This document shows positions 50,864-61,100 of a DNA stretch of 64,000 bases, piece by piece. Origin of the DNA: Pseudomonas huaxiensis. Lineage in GTDB: Bacteria > Pseudomonadota > Gammaproteobacteria > Pseudomonadales > Pseudomonadaceae. The position numbers were made by a program, and so were the translations under genes. The notes under the pieces were generated by a model. That model was given only the letters and a program-made list of their open reading frames with translations, did not search any database and was not told the origin of the DNA. The stretch is from NCBI RefSeq assembly GCF_003231275.1, contig NZ_QKVL01000017.1, forward strand, positions 1 to 64,000, written 5' to 3'. Position 1 is the stretch's first letter, and every line of letters begins with the position of its first letter.

Positions 50864-51940
50864 TCAGTCGGTGCTGAGCACACCACGACGAACCTGGTCA
50901 CGCTCGATCGACTCGAACAGCGCCTTGAAGTTGCCCTCGCCGAAGCCATCGTCGCCTTTGCGCTGAATGAATTCGAAGAACACCGGGCCCATCAGGGTTT
51001 CCGAGAAGATCTGCAGCAGCAGGCGTTTGTCATCCGGGTTGGACGAGCCGTCCAGCAGGATCCCGCGGGACTGCAGTTCTTCGGTCGGCTCACCGTGGTC
51101 CGGCAGGCGACCCTGGAGCATTTCGTAGTAGGTTTCCGGCGGCGCGGTCATGAAGCGCATGCCCATTTGCTTCAGGGTATCCCAGCTCTTGATCAGGTCG
51201 TCGGTGAGGAACGCCACGTGCTGGATCCCCTCGCCGTTAAACTGCATCAGGAACTCTTCGATCTGCCCGGCCCCCTTGGACGACTCTTCGTTCAGCGGGA
51301 TACGGATCATGCCGTCCGGCGCGGTCATCGCCTTGGAGGTCAGGCCGGTGTACTCGCCCTTGATGTCGAAGTAGCGGATCTCGCGGAAGTTGAACAGCTT
51401 CTCGTAGAAGCCCGCCCAGTAGGCCATGCGTCCGCGATACACGTTGTGGGTCAGGTGATCGATGATCTTCAGGCCGGCGCCAACCGGATTGCGGTCTACA
51501 CCTTCGATCCAGTTGAAGTCGATGTCATAGATCGAGCTGCCCTCTTCGAAGCGGTCGATCAGGTACAGCGGCGCGCCGCCAATCCCCTTGATCGCCGGCA
51601 GGCGCAGTTCCATCGGACCGGTTTCGATTTCGACCGGCTGCGCGCCCAGCTCAAGGGCGCGGGCATAGGCTTGGTGAGCGTTGCGCACGCGGAAGGCCAT
51701 GCCGCAGACCGACGGGCCATGCTCGGCGGCGAAGTAGGACGCGACGCTTTTCGGCTCGTTGTTCAGGATCAGGTTGATGTCGCCCTGACGGTACAGGTGG
51801 ACGTCCTTGGAGCGGTGGGTGGCAACCTTGGTGAAGCCCATGATCTGGAAGATCGGTTCCAGGGCACCGGGGGTCGGCGAGGCGAATTCAATGAATTCGA
51901 AGCCCATCAGGCCCATCGGGTTCTCGAAGATATCTGCCAT
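50864..51940 (-). CDS. hpd: 4-hydroxyphenylpyruvate dioxygenase
   Basis: This Fe(II) enzyme of tyrosine catabolism (358 aa) converts 4-hydroxyphenylpyruvate to homogentisate. The start is ATG 51940 (MADIFENPMGLMGFEFIEFA), the usual Pseudomonas N-terminus; three upstream Met codons are possible but non-conserved. The iron ligands are in IIDHLTHNV (His), GIQHVAFLTDD (His) and FFEFIQRKGDDGFGEGNFKA (Glu), with the substrate-contact GEGNFKALFESIE helix at the C-terminus. It is a single gene closed by a strong terminator. The 5' region has a direct repeat that may bind a regulator. Confidence 0.96.
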   Translation of the reverse strand: MADIFENPMGLMGFEFIEFASPTPGALEPIFQIMGFTKVATHRSKDVHLYRQGDINLILNNEPKSVASYFAAEHGPSVCGMAFRVRNAHQAYARALELGAQPVEIETGPMELRLPAIKGIGGAPLYLIDRFEEGSSIYDIDFNWIEGVDRNPVGAGLKIIDHLTHNVYRGRMAYWAGFYEKLFNFREIRYFDIKGEYTGLTSKAMTAPDGMIRIPLNEESSKGAGQIEEFLMQFNGEGIQHVAFLTDDLIKSWDTLKQMGMRFMTAPPETYYEMLQGRLPDHGEPTEELQSRGILLDGSSNPDDKRLLLQIFSETLMGPVFFEFIQRKGDDGFGEGNFKALFESIERDQVRRGVLSTD

Positions 51941-52302
51941 GTTCGTATTCCTCATCATCAAAACGGTTCAATAACGGTTGTAGCCAGCGTTACCTGCGGT
52001 CGATGCGGAAGAATGCGGTGGCGCGCAAGAGATGCCCCTCACACTGCGGGCGAGGTAGTCACCATAAATCAGTTTGAACCCATGACACTTCATAGGGGAC
52101 CATTCCCGGCGGGCTTGATTCCCCATGAGGCGGGGAACCTTATTATTGTATGCGTAACGCGATTCTACAGGGCGTAAATGGATTTGTCGCGCATCGCGTA
52201 CGCGCCACACCCTGTCTACAACCAATAGCAGTTACCCCGCCCCGGCGCCCGGTTATCTCTCCGCTATCATGAGCGAACACAGAACACACGGACGGAACCG
52301 GC
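51941..52302. promoter_or_regulatory. Divergent promoter region hpd / EAL protein with AACGGTT direct repeat
   Basis: This 362-base non-coding gap contains two AACGGTT copies at 51962-51968 and 51973-51979, exactly 11 bases (one helical turn) apart, upstream of hpd. Such phased repeats often bind an activator. The rest includes a weak GGCGGGCTTG palindromic area. No gene could be supported here. Confidence 0.45.
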
Positions 52303-53883
52303 ATGCCCCTGCAGAAATCCCGTAACCGCGGCCGCCTCCTGCGCCGCCTGGTGCCCTGGCTGGTGGGCGCGGTCCCGGTGATCTGCGGCCTGGCGATCAT
52401 GCACTGGCAGGCCCAGCGCGAATTGCAGGCGCGCGCGCTGAGCAGCGCCCAGCAGGCTGTCAGCCATCTGGACCGGGTGCTCGACAACGTCGCCGGCGCC
52501 GCCCGCGACCTGCTGCCACTGGCCGGCCAGCCCTGCGAGCAGATCAACCTGGCGCTGCGCGAGCAGGTCACCCGACGCTCCTTCGTGCGCTCCACCAACC
52601 TCACCTTCCGTGACGAGATCTACTGCACCTCGCTGTTCGGCGACTTTCGGGAAAAGGTCAATGCCGCCGACTACACCGACGGCAGCCTGTGGCTGATGAA
52701 CGGTAACTCGGTGTCGCCCGGCCATCCCCTGCTGGTGTACCGCCTCACCGAGGGCGAAAAAGGTGCCATCAGTACCCTCGACGGCGACCACCTGACCAGC
52801 GCCCTGCGCCTGATCGCACCGAGCATCGACCTGCGCTTGCAGGTCGGCGAGCATTGGATCGACCAGCGCGGCAAGGTCAACGACGGCCCGGTGCCAGGCT
52901 ATGCCCTGGCGGCCGAGCAAGTGCACTCGCAGCACTACGCCTTTTCCCTGCACAGCGGTTTCGGCCCTGGGCAGGCCTGGAAACTGATGCGCAGCGAATA
53001 CCCGGCACTGTTCGGCCTGCTACTGTTTCTCGGGGCCAGCGCCGGCACAGCCTGCTACTGGCAGTTGCGCCGGGCGTCGTCGCAGCGGGCGGAACTGCAA
53101 CGGGCGCTGGATGCCGACGAATTCGTCCCCTATTTCCAGCCCGTGGTGCGCCAGGGCGACTACCGCTGGGCCGGCGCCGAAGTACTGATGCGCTGGCAGC
53201 ATCCACGTGAGGGCCTGGTGCGGCCTGACCTGTTCATCCCCTATGCCGAGCACAGCGGCCTGATCGTGCCCATGACCCGACGCCTGATGGAAAAGGTCGG
53301 CGAGCAACTGGCGCCGCTGGCCGACACCTTCGAGGACGGTTTTCATCTGGGCATCAACATCACCGCCGCGCACTGCCAGGACCTGTCCCTGTGCGATGAT
53401 TGCCAGGCGCTGCTGGCGCGGTTCCCGCCGGGCCGGGTGAAACTCACCCTGGAGCTGACCGAGCGCACGCCGATCATCCCCAGCGACACCACCGACCGCC
53501 TGTTCGAACGCCTGCACGCGCTCGGCGTGCTGCTGGCCGTCGACGATTTCGGCACCGGCCAGTCGAGCCTGAGCTACTTGCGTCAGTTCGAGGTGGATTA
53601 CCTGAAGATCGACCAGAGCTTCGTCGCCATGATCGGCGTCGATGCGCTATCGCTGCACATTCTCGACAGCATCATCGAGCTGTCGGGCAAGCTCGGCCTG
53701 GGCATCGTCGCCGAAGGTGTGGAAACCGCCGCGCAACGCGACTACCTGGCCCGCTACGGGGTGGATTTCCAGCAAGGCTATCTGTTTGGCCGGCCCATGC
53801 CCCTGAGCGACTTCGTCAACGCCCTGGCCGAACAACCGACCGGGGCGACGGTTGCCGAACCGGTGGTGCCCCTGAGATCATGA
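52303..53883 (+). CDS. CSS-motif/EAL c-di-GMP phosphodiesterase
   Basis: This membrane phosphodiesterase has 526 aa. Two membrane helices (about residues 14-31 and 232-252) flank a periplasmic CSS domain with Cys residues in AGQPCEQINLAL and DEIYCTSLFGDF, the positions of the redox-sensing disulfide; the motif reads CTS here rather than CSS. The cytosolic EAL domain has AEVLMRWQHP (EVL in place of EAL, the catalytic Glu kept), NITAAHCQD, ELTERTPI, VDDFGTGQSSLSYL, KIDQSF and AEGVETAAQ with QQGYLFGRPM. All metal ligands appear intact, so it should hydrolyse c-di-GMP, probably under periplasmic redox control. Confidence 0.9.
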   Translation: MPLQKSRNRGRLLRRLVPWLVGAVPVICGLAIMHWQAQRELQARALSSAQQAVSHLDRVLDNVAGAARDLLPLAGQPCEQINLALREQVTRRSFVRSTNLTFRDEIYCTSLFGDFREKVNAADYTDGSLWLMNGNSVSPGHPLLVYRLTEGEKGAISTLDGDHLTSALRLIAPSIDLRLQVGEHWIDQRGKVNDGPVPGYALAAEQVHSQHYAFSLHSGFGPGQAWKLMRSEYPALFGLLLFLGASAGTACYWQLRRASSQRAELQRALDADEFVPYFQPVVRQGDYRWAGAEVLMRWQHPREGLVRPDLFIPYAEHSGLIVPMTRRLMEKVGEQLAPLADTFEDGFHLGINITAAHCQDLSLCDDCQALLARFPPGRVKLTLELTERTPIIPSDTTDRLFERLHALGVLLAVDDFGTGQSSLSYLRQFEVDYLKIDQSFVAMIGVDALSLHILDSIIELSGKLGLGIVAEGVETAAQRDYLARYGVDFQQGYLFGRPMPLSDFVNALAEQPTGATVAEPVVPLRS

Positions 53884-53926
53884 CCGGTCAATCCTTCCCC
53901 CCGCTTTTCGCTGTATAGAGGCCCCC

Positions 53927-54814
53927 GTGTCCAGAGGCATTGCTTTATCGGTAATGGCGTCCTGCCTGTTCGCCGTGATGTATTACTACACCTCCCTCCT
54001 CGCCCCACTCGACGGTGAGGAAATCTTCGGTTGGCGGATGCTCCTGACCCTGCCGTGCGTCACCCTGTTCATGCTGATCACCCGCGACTGGCCCCTGGTC
54101 ACAGGACTGCTGGCACGCATCCGCCAGAGCCCCGCGCTGCTGCTCGGGCTGTGCGGCACCTCGGCGCTGATGGGCGTGCAATTGTGGCTGTTTCTCTGGG
54201 CGCCGCTGCACGGGCGCAGCCTGGAAGTGTCGCTGGGGTATTTCCTGCTGCCGCTGACGATGGTTTTGACCGGGCGGCTGGTGTATGGCGAGCGCCTGTC
54301 GCGCCTGCAGAAAGTGGCGGTGTGTTTCGCCATGACCGGCGTTGGCCACGAGTTGTTCCAACACGGCAGCTTTGCCTGGGAAACCCTGCTGGTTGCCGGT
54401 GGTTATCCAATTTATTTCGTGCTGCGCAAACGGCTGCGCACCGACCACCTGGGCGGGCTGTGGGCGGATATGTGCCTGCTGATGCCGGCGGCGCTGTATT
54501 TCGTGATCAAGGGCCCGCTGAACGCCAACGATCTGACCAGCCATCCGCAACTCTACGGCCTGATCCCACTGCTGGGGGCAATCAGCGCCCTGGCGCTGAT
54601 CAGCTACGTGCTGGCCAGCCGGATGCTGGCTTTCAGCCTGTTCGGCCTGCTCAGTTATGTCGAGCCGGTGCTGTTGGTGATAGTGGCCCTGATCCTGGGC
54701 GAAAGCATCGCCCAGGATCAGTGGCTGACGTACCTGCCGATCTGGCTGGCGGTAGTGGTGCTGGTGCTCGAAGGCGTCAGGCACCTGCTCCGTCAGCGTC
54801 GGCGGCCGGTGTAA
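53927..54814 (+). CDS. EamA-family transporter, RarD-like
   Basis: This ten-helix drug/metabolite-superfamily carrier has 295 aa and a GTG start at 53927. Features are the N-terminal SVMASCLFAVMYYYTSLLAP helix, EIFGWRMLLTLPCV, and the LSYVEPVLLVIVALILGESI block typical of the RarD branch. RarD proteins were named from chloramphenicol sensitivity, but the substrates are largely unknown. The 3' end overlaps the end of the convergent TerC gene by 38 bases. Confidence 0.87.
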   Translation: MSRGIALSVMASCLFAVMYYYTSLLAPLDGEEIFGWRMLLTLPCVTLFMLITRDWPLVTGLLARIRQSPALLLGLCGTSALMGVQLWLFLWAPLHGRSLEVSLGYFLLPLTMVLTGRLVYGERLSRLQKVAVCFAMTGVGHELFQHGSFAWETLLVAGGYPIYFVLRKRLRTDHLGGLWADMCLLMPAALYFVIKGPLNANDLTSHPQLYGLIPLLGAISALALISYVLASRMLAFSLFGLLSYVEPVLLVIVALILGESIAQDQWLTYLPIWLAVVVLVLEGVRHLLRQRRRPV

Positions 54815-56348
54815 GGCGAACCTGCCGCACCCGCCGTTCCTCGACCTCCACCACCGTCATCCGCCAGTCGTTCCAGGCCAACTGGTCGCCCACCATCGGC
54901 AGGCGATCCAGCAGGCTCATCACCAGCCCGGCGAGGGTCTGATAGTCGTCGGTCGGTTTGGCGGCAAAGCCGATCTGCGCCTGGATCTGGCGCAGGTTCA
55001 GTGCACCGCTGACCAGATACCCCTCCTGGTCGGCGACGATGCCGGGGCCTTCCACTTCACTGGCATCAGGCAGCTCGCCGGCGATCGACTCAAGGATGTC
55101 GGTCATGGTCAGGACACCGGTGAAATCACCGAACTCGTTGACCACGAAGGCGATGTGCGTGGACTGGGCACGCATCTGTTCGAGCGCATTGAGAATGCTG
55201 AAGCTCTCCAGCAGGTTCAACGGCGCACGCATCAAATGCTCCAGGTCCGGCTGCTCGCCCGCGAGCATTGCCTTGAGCAGTTCCTTCTTGTGCACGTAGC
55301 CCAACGGCTCCTCGATGCGACCACCGCGGATCAGCGGCAGGCGCGAGTACGACGAGTTGATCAGCGCACTGCGGATCACCTCGGGCGGCTGCGCCAGGTC
55401 GATCGCATCGACTTCGGCACGCACCGTCATCACCGTCTTGATCGGCCGCTCGGCCAGGTGCAGCACGCCGCTGATCATCACCCGCTCCCGGCGGTCGAAC
55501 AGCACCTGTTCCTCGCCGTCGCCTACCAGGTCGGCGATTTCTTCACCCACCTCGTCGGCCTCGATCCGGCGCCCGCCCAGCAGGCGCAGCACGGCGTGGG
55601 CGGTGCGCTCACGCAGCGGCCGGTGTTCCTGCAGGCTGCGCTTGCGGCGAGCCCGGGCCAACTGGTTGAACAGCTCGATGAGGATCGAGAAACCGATCGC
55701 CGCGTACAGATAGCCCTTCGGAATGTGGAAGCCCAGGCCTTCGGCGGTGAGGCTGAAGCCAATCATCATCAGGAAGCCCAGACACAGCATGATCACTGTC
55801 GGGTGGGCGTTGACGAAGCGGGTCAGCGGCTTGCTGGCGACGATCATGATGCCGATCGAGAAGATCACCGCGATCATCATGATCGACAGGTGTTCGACCA
55901 TGCCGACTGCGGTAATCACCGCGTCGAGGGAGAACACCGCGTCGAGCACCACGATCTGCGCCACGATGGGCCAGAACGCCGAATGCCGGACCGGTCCGTT
56001 GGCTTGCACCACATGGCCTTCGAGGCGTTCGTGCAGTTCCATGGTGGCCTTGAACAGCAGGAACACACCACCGAACAGCATGATCAGGTCACGGCCCGAG
56101 AAGGATTTTTCGAACACTTCGAACAGCGGCGCGGTGAGGGTCACCATCCACGAGATCGAGGCCAGCAGGCCAAGACGCATGATCAGCGCCAGCGACAGAC
56201 CGATCACCCGCGCGCGGTCGCGCTGATGGGGCGGCAGTTTGTCGGCAAGGATGGCGATGAAGACGAGGTTGTCGATGCCCAGAACCAGTTCAAGGACGAT
56301 CAGCGTGGCCAGTCCCAGCCACGCGGTGGGATCGGCTAGCCATTCCAT
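54777..56348 (-). CDS. TerC-family membrane protein with CBS and CorC/HlyC domains
   Basis: This protein has 523 aa from ATG 56348 (MEWLADPTAWLGLATLIVLE). The N-terminal TerC domain (about residues 1-240) has seven helices and the metal-site segment LVLGIDNLVFIAILADKLPP plus VVLDAVFSLDAVITAVGMVE. A CBS pair at about 300-430 (RPIKTVMTVRAEVDAIDL, FVVNEFGDFTGVLTMTDILE) and a CorC_HlyC transporter-associated domain follow at the end. Family members (YegH/YoaE) are linked to metal-ion (Mn) export or envelope function. It is transcribed alone and converges with the EamA gene. Confidence 0.9.
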   Translation of the reverse strand: MEWLADPTAWLGLATLIVLELVLGIDNLVFIAILADKLPPHQRDRARVIGLSLALIMRLGLLASISWMVTLTAPLFEVFEKSFSGRDLIMLFGGVFLLFKATMELHERLEGHVVQANGPVRHSAFWPIVAQIVVLDAVFSLDAVITAVGMVEHLSIMMIAVIFSIGIMIVASKPLTRFVNAHPTVIMLCLGFLMMIGFSLTAEGLGFHIPKGYLYAAIGFSILIELFNQLARARRKRSLQEHRPLRERTAHAVLRLLGGRRIEADEVGEEIADLVGDGEEQVLFDRRERVMISGVLHLAERPIKTVMTVRAEVDAIDLAQPPEVIRSALINSSYSRLPLIRGGRIEEPLGYVHKKELLKAMLAGEQPDLEHLMRAPLNLLESFSILNALEQMRAQSTHIAFVVNEFGDFTGVLTMTDILESIAGELPDASEVEGPGIVADQEGYLVSGALNLRQIQAQIGFAAKPTDDYQTLAGLVMSLLDRLPMVGDQLAWNDWRMTVVEVEERRVRQVRLTPAADADGAGA

Positions 56349-56530
56349 GGTTGGGCACTCATGCAGGAAGCGTCGCAAGGACGATGAAGAAAGGAAGGCC
56401 GCAAAGGCCTGCTACTGGGGGGCTCCGGGAAAACTGTCATATCAACCTGAGATCAAAAAGGGACGTTGATCCTACAGTTGTAGCGGCGTTTTACTACACA
56501 GGGAAAGTATTTCAATCTGTGCCAACAGAT

Positions 56531-56579
56531 TTGGGGCCGCTGTGCGGCCCTTCGCGAAGGGCTGCAAAGCAGCCCCCAA
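56531..56579. repeat. REP-like double hairpin / terminator
   Basis: GGGCCGC-tgt-GCGGCCC (56534-56550) and GGGCTGC-aaa-GCAGCCC (56559-56575) are perfect stems joined by TTCGCGAA. TTGGGG and CCCCAA at the two ends also pair, making a cross-shaped fold. The sequence style is that of P. putida-type REP elements. It lies right after the stop of the TolC-family gene and probably ends its transcript. Confidence 0.75.
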
Positions 56580-56585
56580 GAACCA

Positions 56586-58061
56586 TCAATGGCTCCAGTT
56601 AGCCTCGCTGTTCTGCAACGCCGTCGCAATCGTCTGCAGGTTGTTGTCCGGCAGGCTGCTCGGCAGCAGGTCGGTACCCGAGCTGACGTACAACTGCGCG
56701 TAGGCATTGCGCAGTTCGGCGTAGGACAGGTCACGCTTGAGCTGGGTTTGCAGGTTGTTCAGTTCGCCCTGGATCAGCTCCAGTTCACCGATGTTCTGCG
56801 TCTTGTAGCGGTTACGCAGTTGCTCGGCGATCTGACCATCGAGGCTGGCCAGCTCTTCGCTGGTATGGAACTGACGCACGGCTTCGTTGTAGTTGGCGTT
56901 GGCCACGTACAACTGCGCCAGCACCGCCATCGACATCGCCTGACGGCGAGCCGCAGCCACGTCTTCACCCGCTTCGGCAACCTTGATCGCGGCCGGTGCC
57001 GAGAGCACGTTGAACAGGTTCCAGGTCACCTTGACGCCGTAGTCCGCCCAGCTCTGGTTGGTCAGGAAGGAGTTGCTGTCGTAATGACCGCCCAGCGAGA
57101 ACTCCAGGCCCGGCAGCAGGCGCAGCATGGCCTTGCGGGTTTCTGCGGCGCTGATGCGCGCCTGGTAGTCCTGCTCGCGCAGTTCGGGACGGCTGGCCAG
57201 GGCCTGCTGCTCCAGCTTGGCGAAGTCGGCCTTGAACTCCGGCACCGCATAACCTTCTTCCGGCGCCAGGGAGAAGTTGGTGTTCAGCGGCAGGTTGACC
57301 AGCGCCGCCAGCTCGGTCTTGGCCAGCGACAGCGCGCGGCGTTGCTCTTCCAGTTGGCGCGTAGCTTCGATCAGCGCGCGCTGGTAGCTCAGCGACTGCA
57401 CCGGATCACCGACGCGTTGAGCGGCCATGTGCTGGCTGTTGGTACGGGCTTCGTGGATACGCGCCATCAGACCGTCGATCTGGGTCAGCAGGCGCTGAGC
57501 CGCCACCGCACGCCAGTACGCCGAACGCACGTCCTGGGTGATGGTGTGGACCACTTTGCGCCGGCGTTCTTCGAGGATCAGACGCTGGTCGGCCTGCTGC
57601 TTGGCGCTGACATAGGCGACGCCGAAGTCCAGCACGTTCCAGACCATGGTCAGGTCTGCCACCTCACGGTCGCGGTCCTGAGAGGTCGACGGTTCCAGGG
57701 ACTGGGTGCCGGTACGCACGCTCTGGCTGCTGGATGCACTGGTGTTGTCACGGCCGGCGTAGCCAGCCGCCAAGGCCATGCGTGGCAGCATGTCAAAGCG
57801 GGCCAGGTCGACCTGGCGCTTGGACAGTGCTTCTTCCATCACTTTCAGGCGTGCTTCGAGGTTGTACTTGACCGCACGGGCCATGGCCTGGTGCAAGGTC
57901 AACGGGCCGTTGAGCGGTTCCTGGTCCTTGAACATGGTCGCCAGGTCGGTGCGTGCACGTTCCTCGCTGGCACTGCGGTCGATTGGCTGGCTAGTGACAG
58001 CGCAACCGCTGATGGCCAGCGCCAGCAAGCTGGCACCGAACAATTTCTGGCTTTTTTTCAT
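56586..58061 (-). CDS. TolC-family outer-membrane efflux/secretion protein
   Basis: This outer-membrane channel subunit has 491 aa. From ATG 58061 the signal peptide KKSQKLFGASLLALAISGC has a lipobox ending in Cys. An alternative ATG at 58115 overlaps the adhesin stop (ATGA). Two repeated OEP halves are seen, with LHQAMARAVKYNLEARLKV, LPRMALAAGYAGRDN, then LLPGLEFSLGGHYDSNSFLT and a long coiled-coil hairpin (SLDGQIAEQLRNRYKTQNIG). It is directly downstream of the repeat adhesin, so it is probably the outer-membrane part of a type I export system for it. No ABC transporter or HlyD-like gene lies downstream; they must be elsewhere. Confidence 0.88.
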   Translation of the reverse strand: MKKSQKLFGASLLALAISGCAVTSQPIDRSASEERARTDLATMFKDQEPLNGPLTLHQAMARAVKYNLEARLKVMEEALSKRQVDLARFDMLPRMALAAGYAGRDNTSASSSQSVRTGTQSLEPSTSQDRDREVADLTMVWNVLDFGVAYVSAKQQADQRLILEERRRKVVHTITQDVRSAYWRAVAAQRLLTQIDGLMARIHEARTNSQHMAAQRVGDPVQSLSYQRALIEATRQLEEQRRALSLAKTELAALVNLPLNTNFSLAPEEGYAVPEFKADFAKLEQQALASRPELREQDYQARISAAETRKAMLRLLPGLEFSLGGHYDSNSFLTNQSWADYGVKVTWNLFNVLSAPAAIKVAEAGEDVAAARRQAMSMAVLAQLYVANANYNEAVRQFHTSEELASLDGQIAEQLRNRYKTQNIGELELIQGELNNLQTQLKRDLSYAELRNAYAQLYVSSGTDLLPSSLPDNNLQTIATALQNSEANWSH

Positions 58062-58111
58062 CCTTGGGCCGCCCCCTGGTACGGCTTCATTTCGTAAGTG
58101 TGTGCTGTACT

Positions 58112-61100
58112 TCATGCCCGCTTCCCGATCTGCGCCGGCTGAGCCAAGGCCATGGCCAACTCGCGCACATGGCGCTGGTCGGCTTCGTTGATGTGGTGCA
58201 GTTGCTGGCCGAGGGTCGGTGCTCCGAATACCCCACGCAGCCCCTGATTGAGGTCGCTTTGTTTCCATTGGCTGCCGTTGAATACGTTCATCTCGCTGAC
58301 GCCCGGGACGTCGCGGCTGAAGATGCCGGCGAAGGTACTGCTGCCAAACACGCTGCCCTCCCCGCCACCGAAGCCGCCCTTGCCGCCGCCGAGGTTGCCG
58401 TCGCTGCTGCCGAAGACCTGCGCGATGAAGCTTGGCGCGCTGCTGCCGTTGCCCAGGAAGATGACACCCAGTGGCTGCACGTTGCCGCCCACGGTGCGCA
58501 CCTCGAACAGGCCCGGGGCGACCAGCGGCGAAACCGCGTCAGTCGCGACAAAGCCCGGCACTTGCGGTTGCAGCACGACGGTGGACGGTGCGTTGGCCGT
58601 CTCCGGCGGATCGAGCCGGTAATTCAGATCACCCACGTCTTGCGACTGGATCGTCTGCGACTGGCCAATCAGGGATACCGCCAGCTCGTTACCGGCCTGG
58701 TCACGGATGCCGCTGTTCAGCGCGTTCAGGCTCAAGGCCAGGGCGCCCGCACCGCTCATGTTGCCGACGGTGATGCGATAGGTTTTGGCGTCGATCTGCT
58801 GGACCGACTGCACCGAACCACTGGCGTTGCCGGTACCGACCACGCTGAAGTCGCCGGCATCGACACCGCTGACCGCCTCGTCGAAGGTCAGGGTGAAGTT
58901 CAAGGTCCGATCGGTCGGCTGTACCGGGCCGTCCACCACGATGCTGCTTGGCCGCGGGGCCTTGGCATCGAGCAGGATGCCGCGGGTATCGGCGACGTTG
59001 TTCAGGCCGGTCTGCGCGTCGTTGCCCTGAGCGTCACGGATGGTGCCGCCGTTGAGGTCGATGGTCGAAGCGACATTGAAGGTGTTGTTGCCGGACATGC
59101 CGCTGGTGACGCTCAGGCGGAACAGCAACGCATTGCCACCCGCGGTGGACACGTAGTCGGCGTAGACCACACGACCGTTGTCCAGGGTGATCGCCAGGCG
59201 CGGATTGCCGTTGCCGCTGTCGACCAGCACGGCTTCGCTGGTGCGCACGGTGAAGTCCAGTTGCTGGCCGGCGACATAGGTGCCGCTGGCCGGGACGTCC
59301 ACGCTGTTCACCGACGGTGCCACACGGTCGACGCTGTAGAGGCTGCCCTGCAGGCCACCGGTGATCGCGTTGCCCGCCACATCGGTGATTCCGGTGCCGG
59401 TGCTGCTCAGGTCCAGACGCACGTTGCCGGCGCCGGCCAGGTTGTCGACGACAATGGTGTAGGTGCTGCCATTGACCTGCTCCACCGAGGCGATGCGGCC
59501 ACTGGCAGTGCCGGTGAAGAACAGGCTGAAGTCAGCACTGTCGACGCCGGACACGCTCTCGTTGAAGGTCACGGTGTAGCGCACGGAACCAGCGTTGGTC
59601 GGGGTGAAATCGACGTTGACGATATTACTGACACTCGGTGCCACGGTATCGACGACCACACCACTGGCGACGTTAGGGGCGTTCAGCGCCAGGTTCATCG
59701 CATTACCCGCCGCGTCGCGCACCGTGCTGCCATTGAGGTCGAGGTTGCCCGGCAGGCGAATGGCCGTGGCGTTGTTGCCCGGCTCGACCACGTACTCGAA
59801 CACCAGCACGCTGCTGCCACTGCCGGAGACGTAGTTGGCGTAGCGGGTCTGGTCGCCGAGGGTCAGCGCCAGGCGCGGCGCGCTGGCACTGGTATCGACG
59901 ATGACGTTCTCGCTGGTATTGACGGTAAAGCGCAGCACATCACCGGCGTTGTACGCGCCTGGCGCTGGCAGGCCGACGGTGGACACGGTCGGCACGACCG
60001 CATCGACGCGCACCTGGCTGGTGTCTTCCACGCCATTGAGGGCGACGTTGGCATTGTTGCCGACGCTGTCGCGCAGGATCCCGCCGTTGAGCTGGATGGC
60101 GCTGCCGAGGGTCACGCCGTTGGTGTCCAGTTGACCGCTGGCGACGGTCAGGCGGAATACCAGAGCGTTGCTGCCCGCACCGGACAGGTACGTGGCGTAG
60201 GCCGTGGTGCCATTATCCAGCAGCACTTCGATCCGTGGCGTGCCGTTGGAGAGGTCCAGTTGGACCGTCTCGTCCAGGTGCACAGTGAAGTCCAGGTTCT
60301 GCCCGGCGACGTAGGTGCCGGCGGCCGGCGCATCGACGCTGACCACGCTCGGGGCGACCCGGTCGATGCTGTAGGTGGCGCCGGTCAGGCCGCCAGCTAC
60401 AGCGTTGCCGGCTGCGTCGGCGATGCCGGTGCCACTGGCCTTCAGGTCCAGACGCAGGCTGCCGGTGCCGCCGATGGCATCGACCAGCACGGTGTAGGTG
60501 CGGCCGTCGACCTGGGTGACGCTGGCAATATTGCCCGATGCGCTGCCGGTGAAGAACAGGTTGAAGTCCGCGACATCCACACCGCTGACGTTTTCGCTGA
60601 AGGTCAGGGTGTAGCTGACCGAACCGCTGTTGTTCGGCGAGACATCGACTCGCACCAGCCCGTTGGCGGTTGGCACCGTGGTGTCGATCAACACGTTGCC
60701 GGCGTTGCCCAGGCCATTGAGGTCCAGGTTCAGGTCATTGCCGGCCGGATCGCGCACGGTGCCGCCGTTGAGGTCGAGGGTGTTGCCCACCACCAGCCCG
60801 CCGGCGGCGGTGTCACCCGCCTGCACGGTGTACTGGAACACCAGCGCGCCACCGGCTGCGCCGGAGACATAGCTGGCGTAGCGAGTCACGCCGCCCACGG
60901 TCAGCACCAGACGCGGGGTGCCGGTGGACGTATCGACCACCACGCCTTCGCTGGTGTTGACGGTGAAGCTGAGCACGTCGCCGGCCTTGTAGCTGCCGTC
61001 AGCCGGGAGGCCGACCGAGTCCACGACCGGTACGACGGCGTCGACCAGCACACCAGTGGTGCTGCCGAGGCCATTGAGGGTGGTGTTGACGTCGTTGCCG

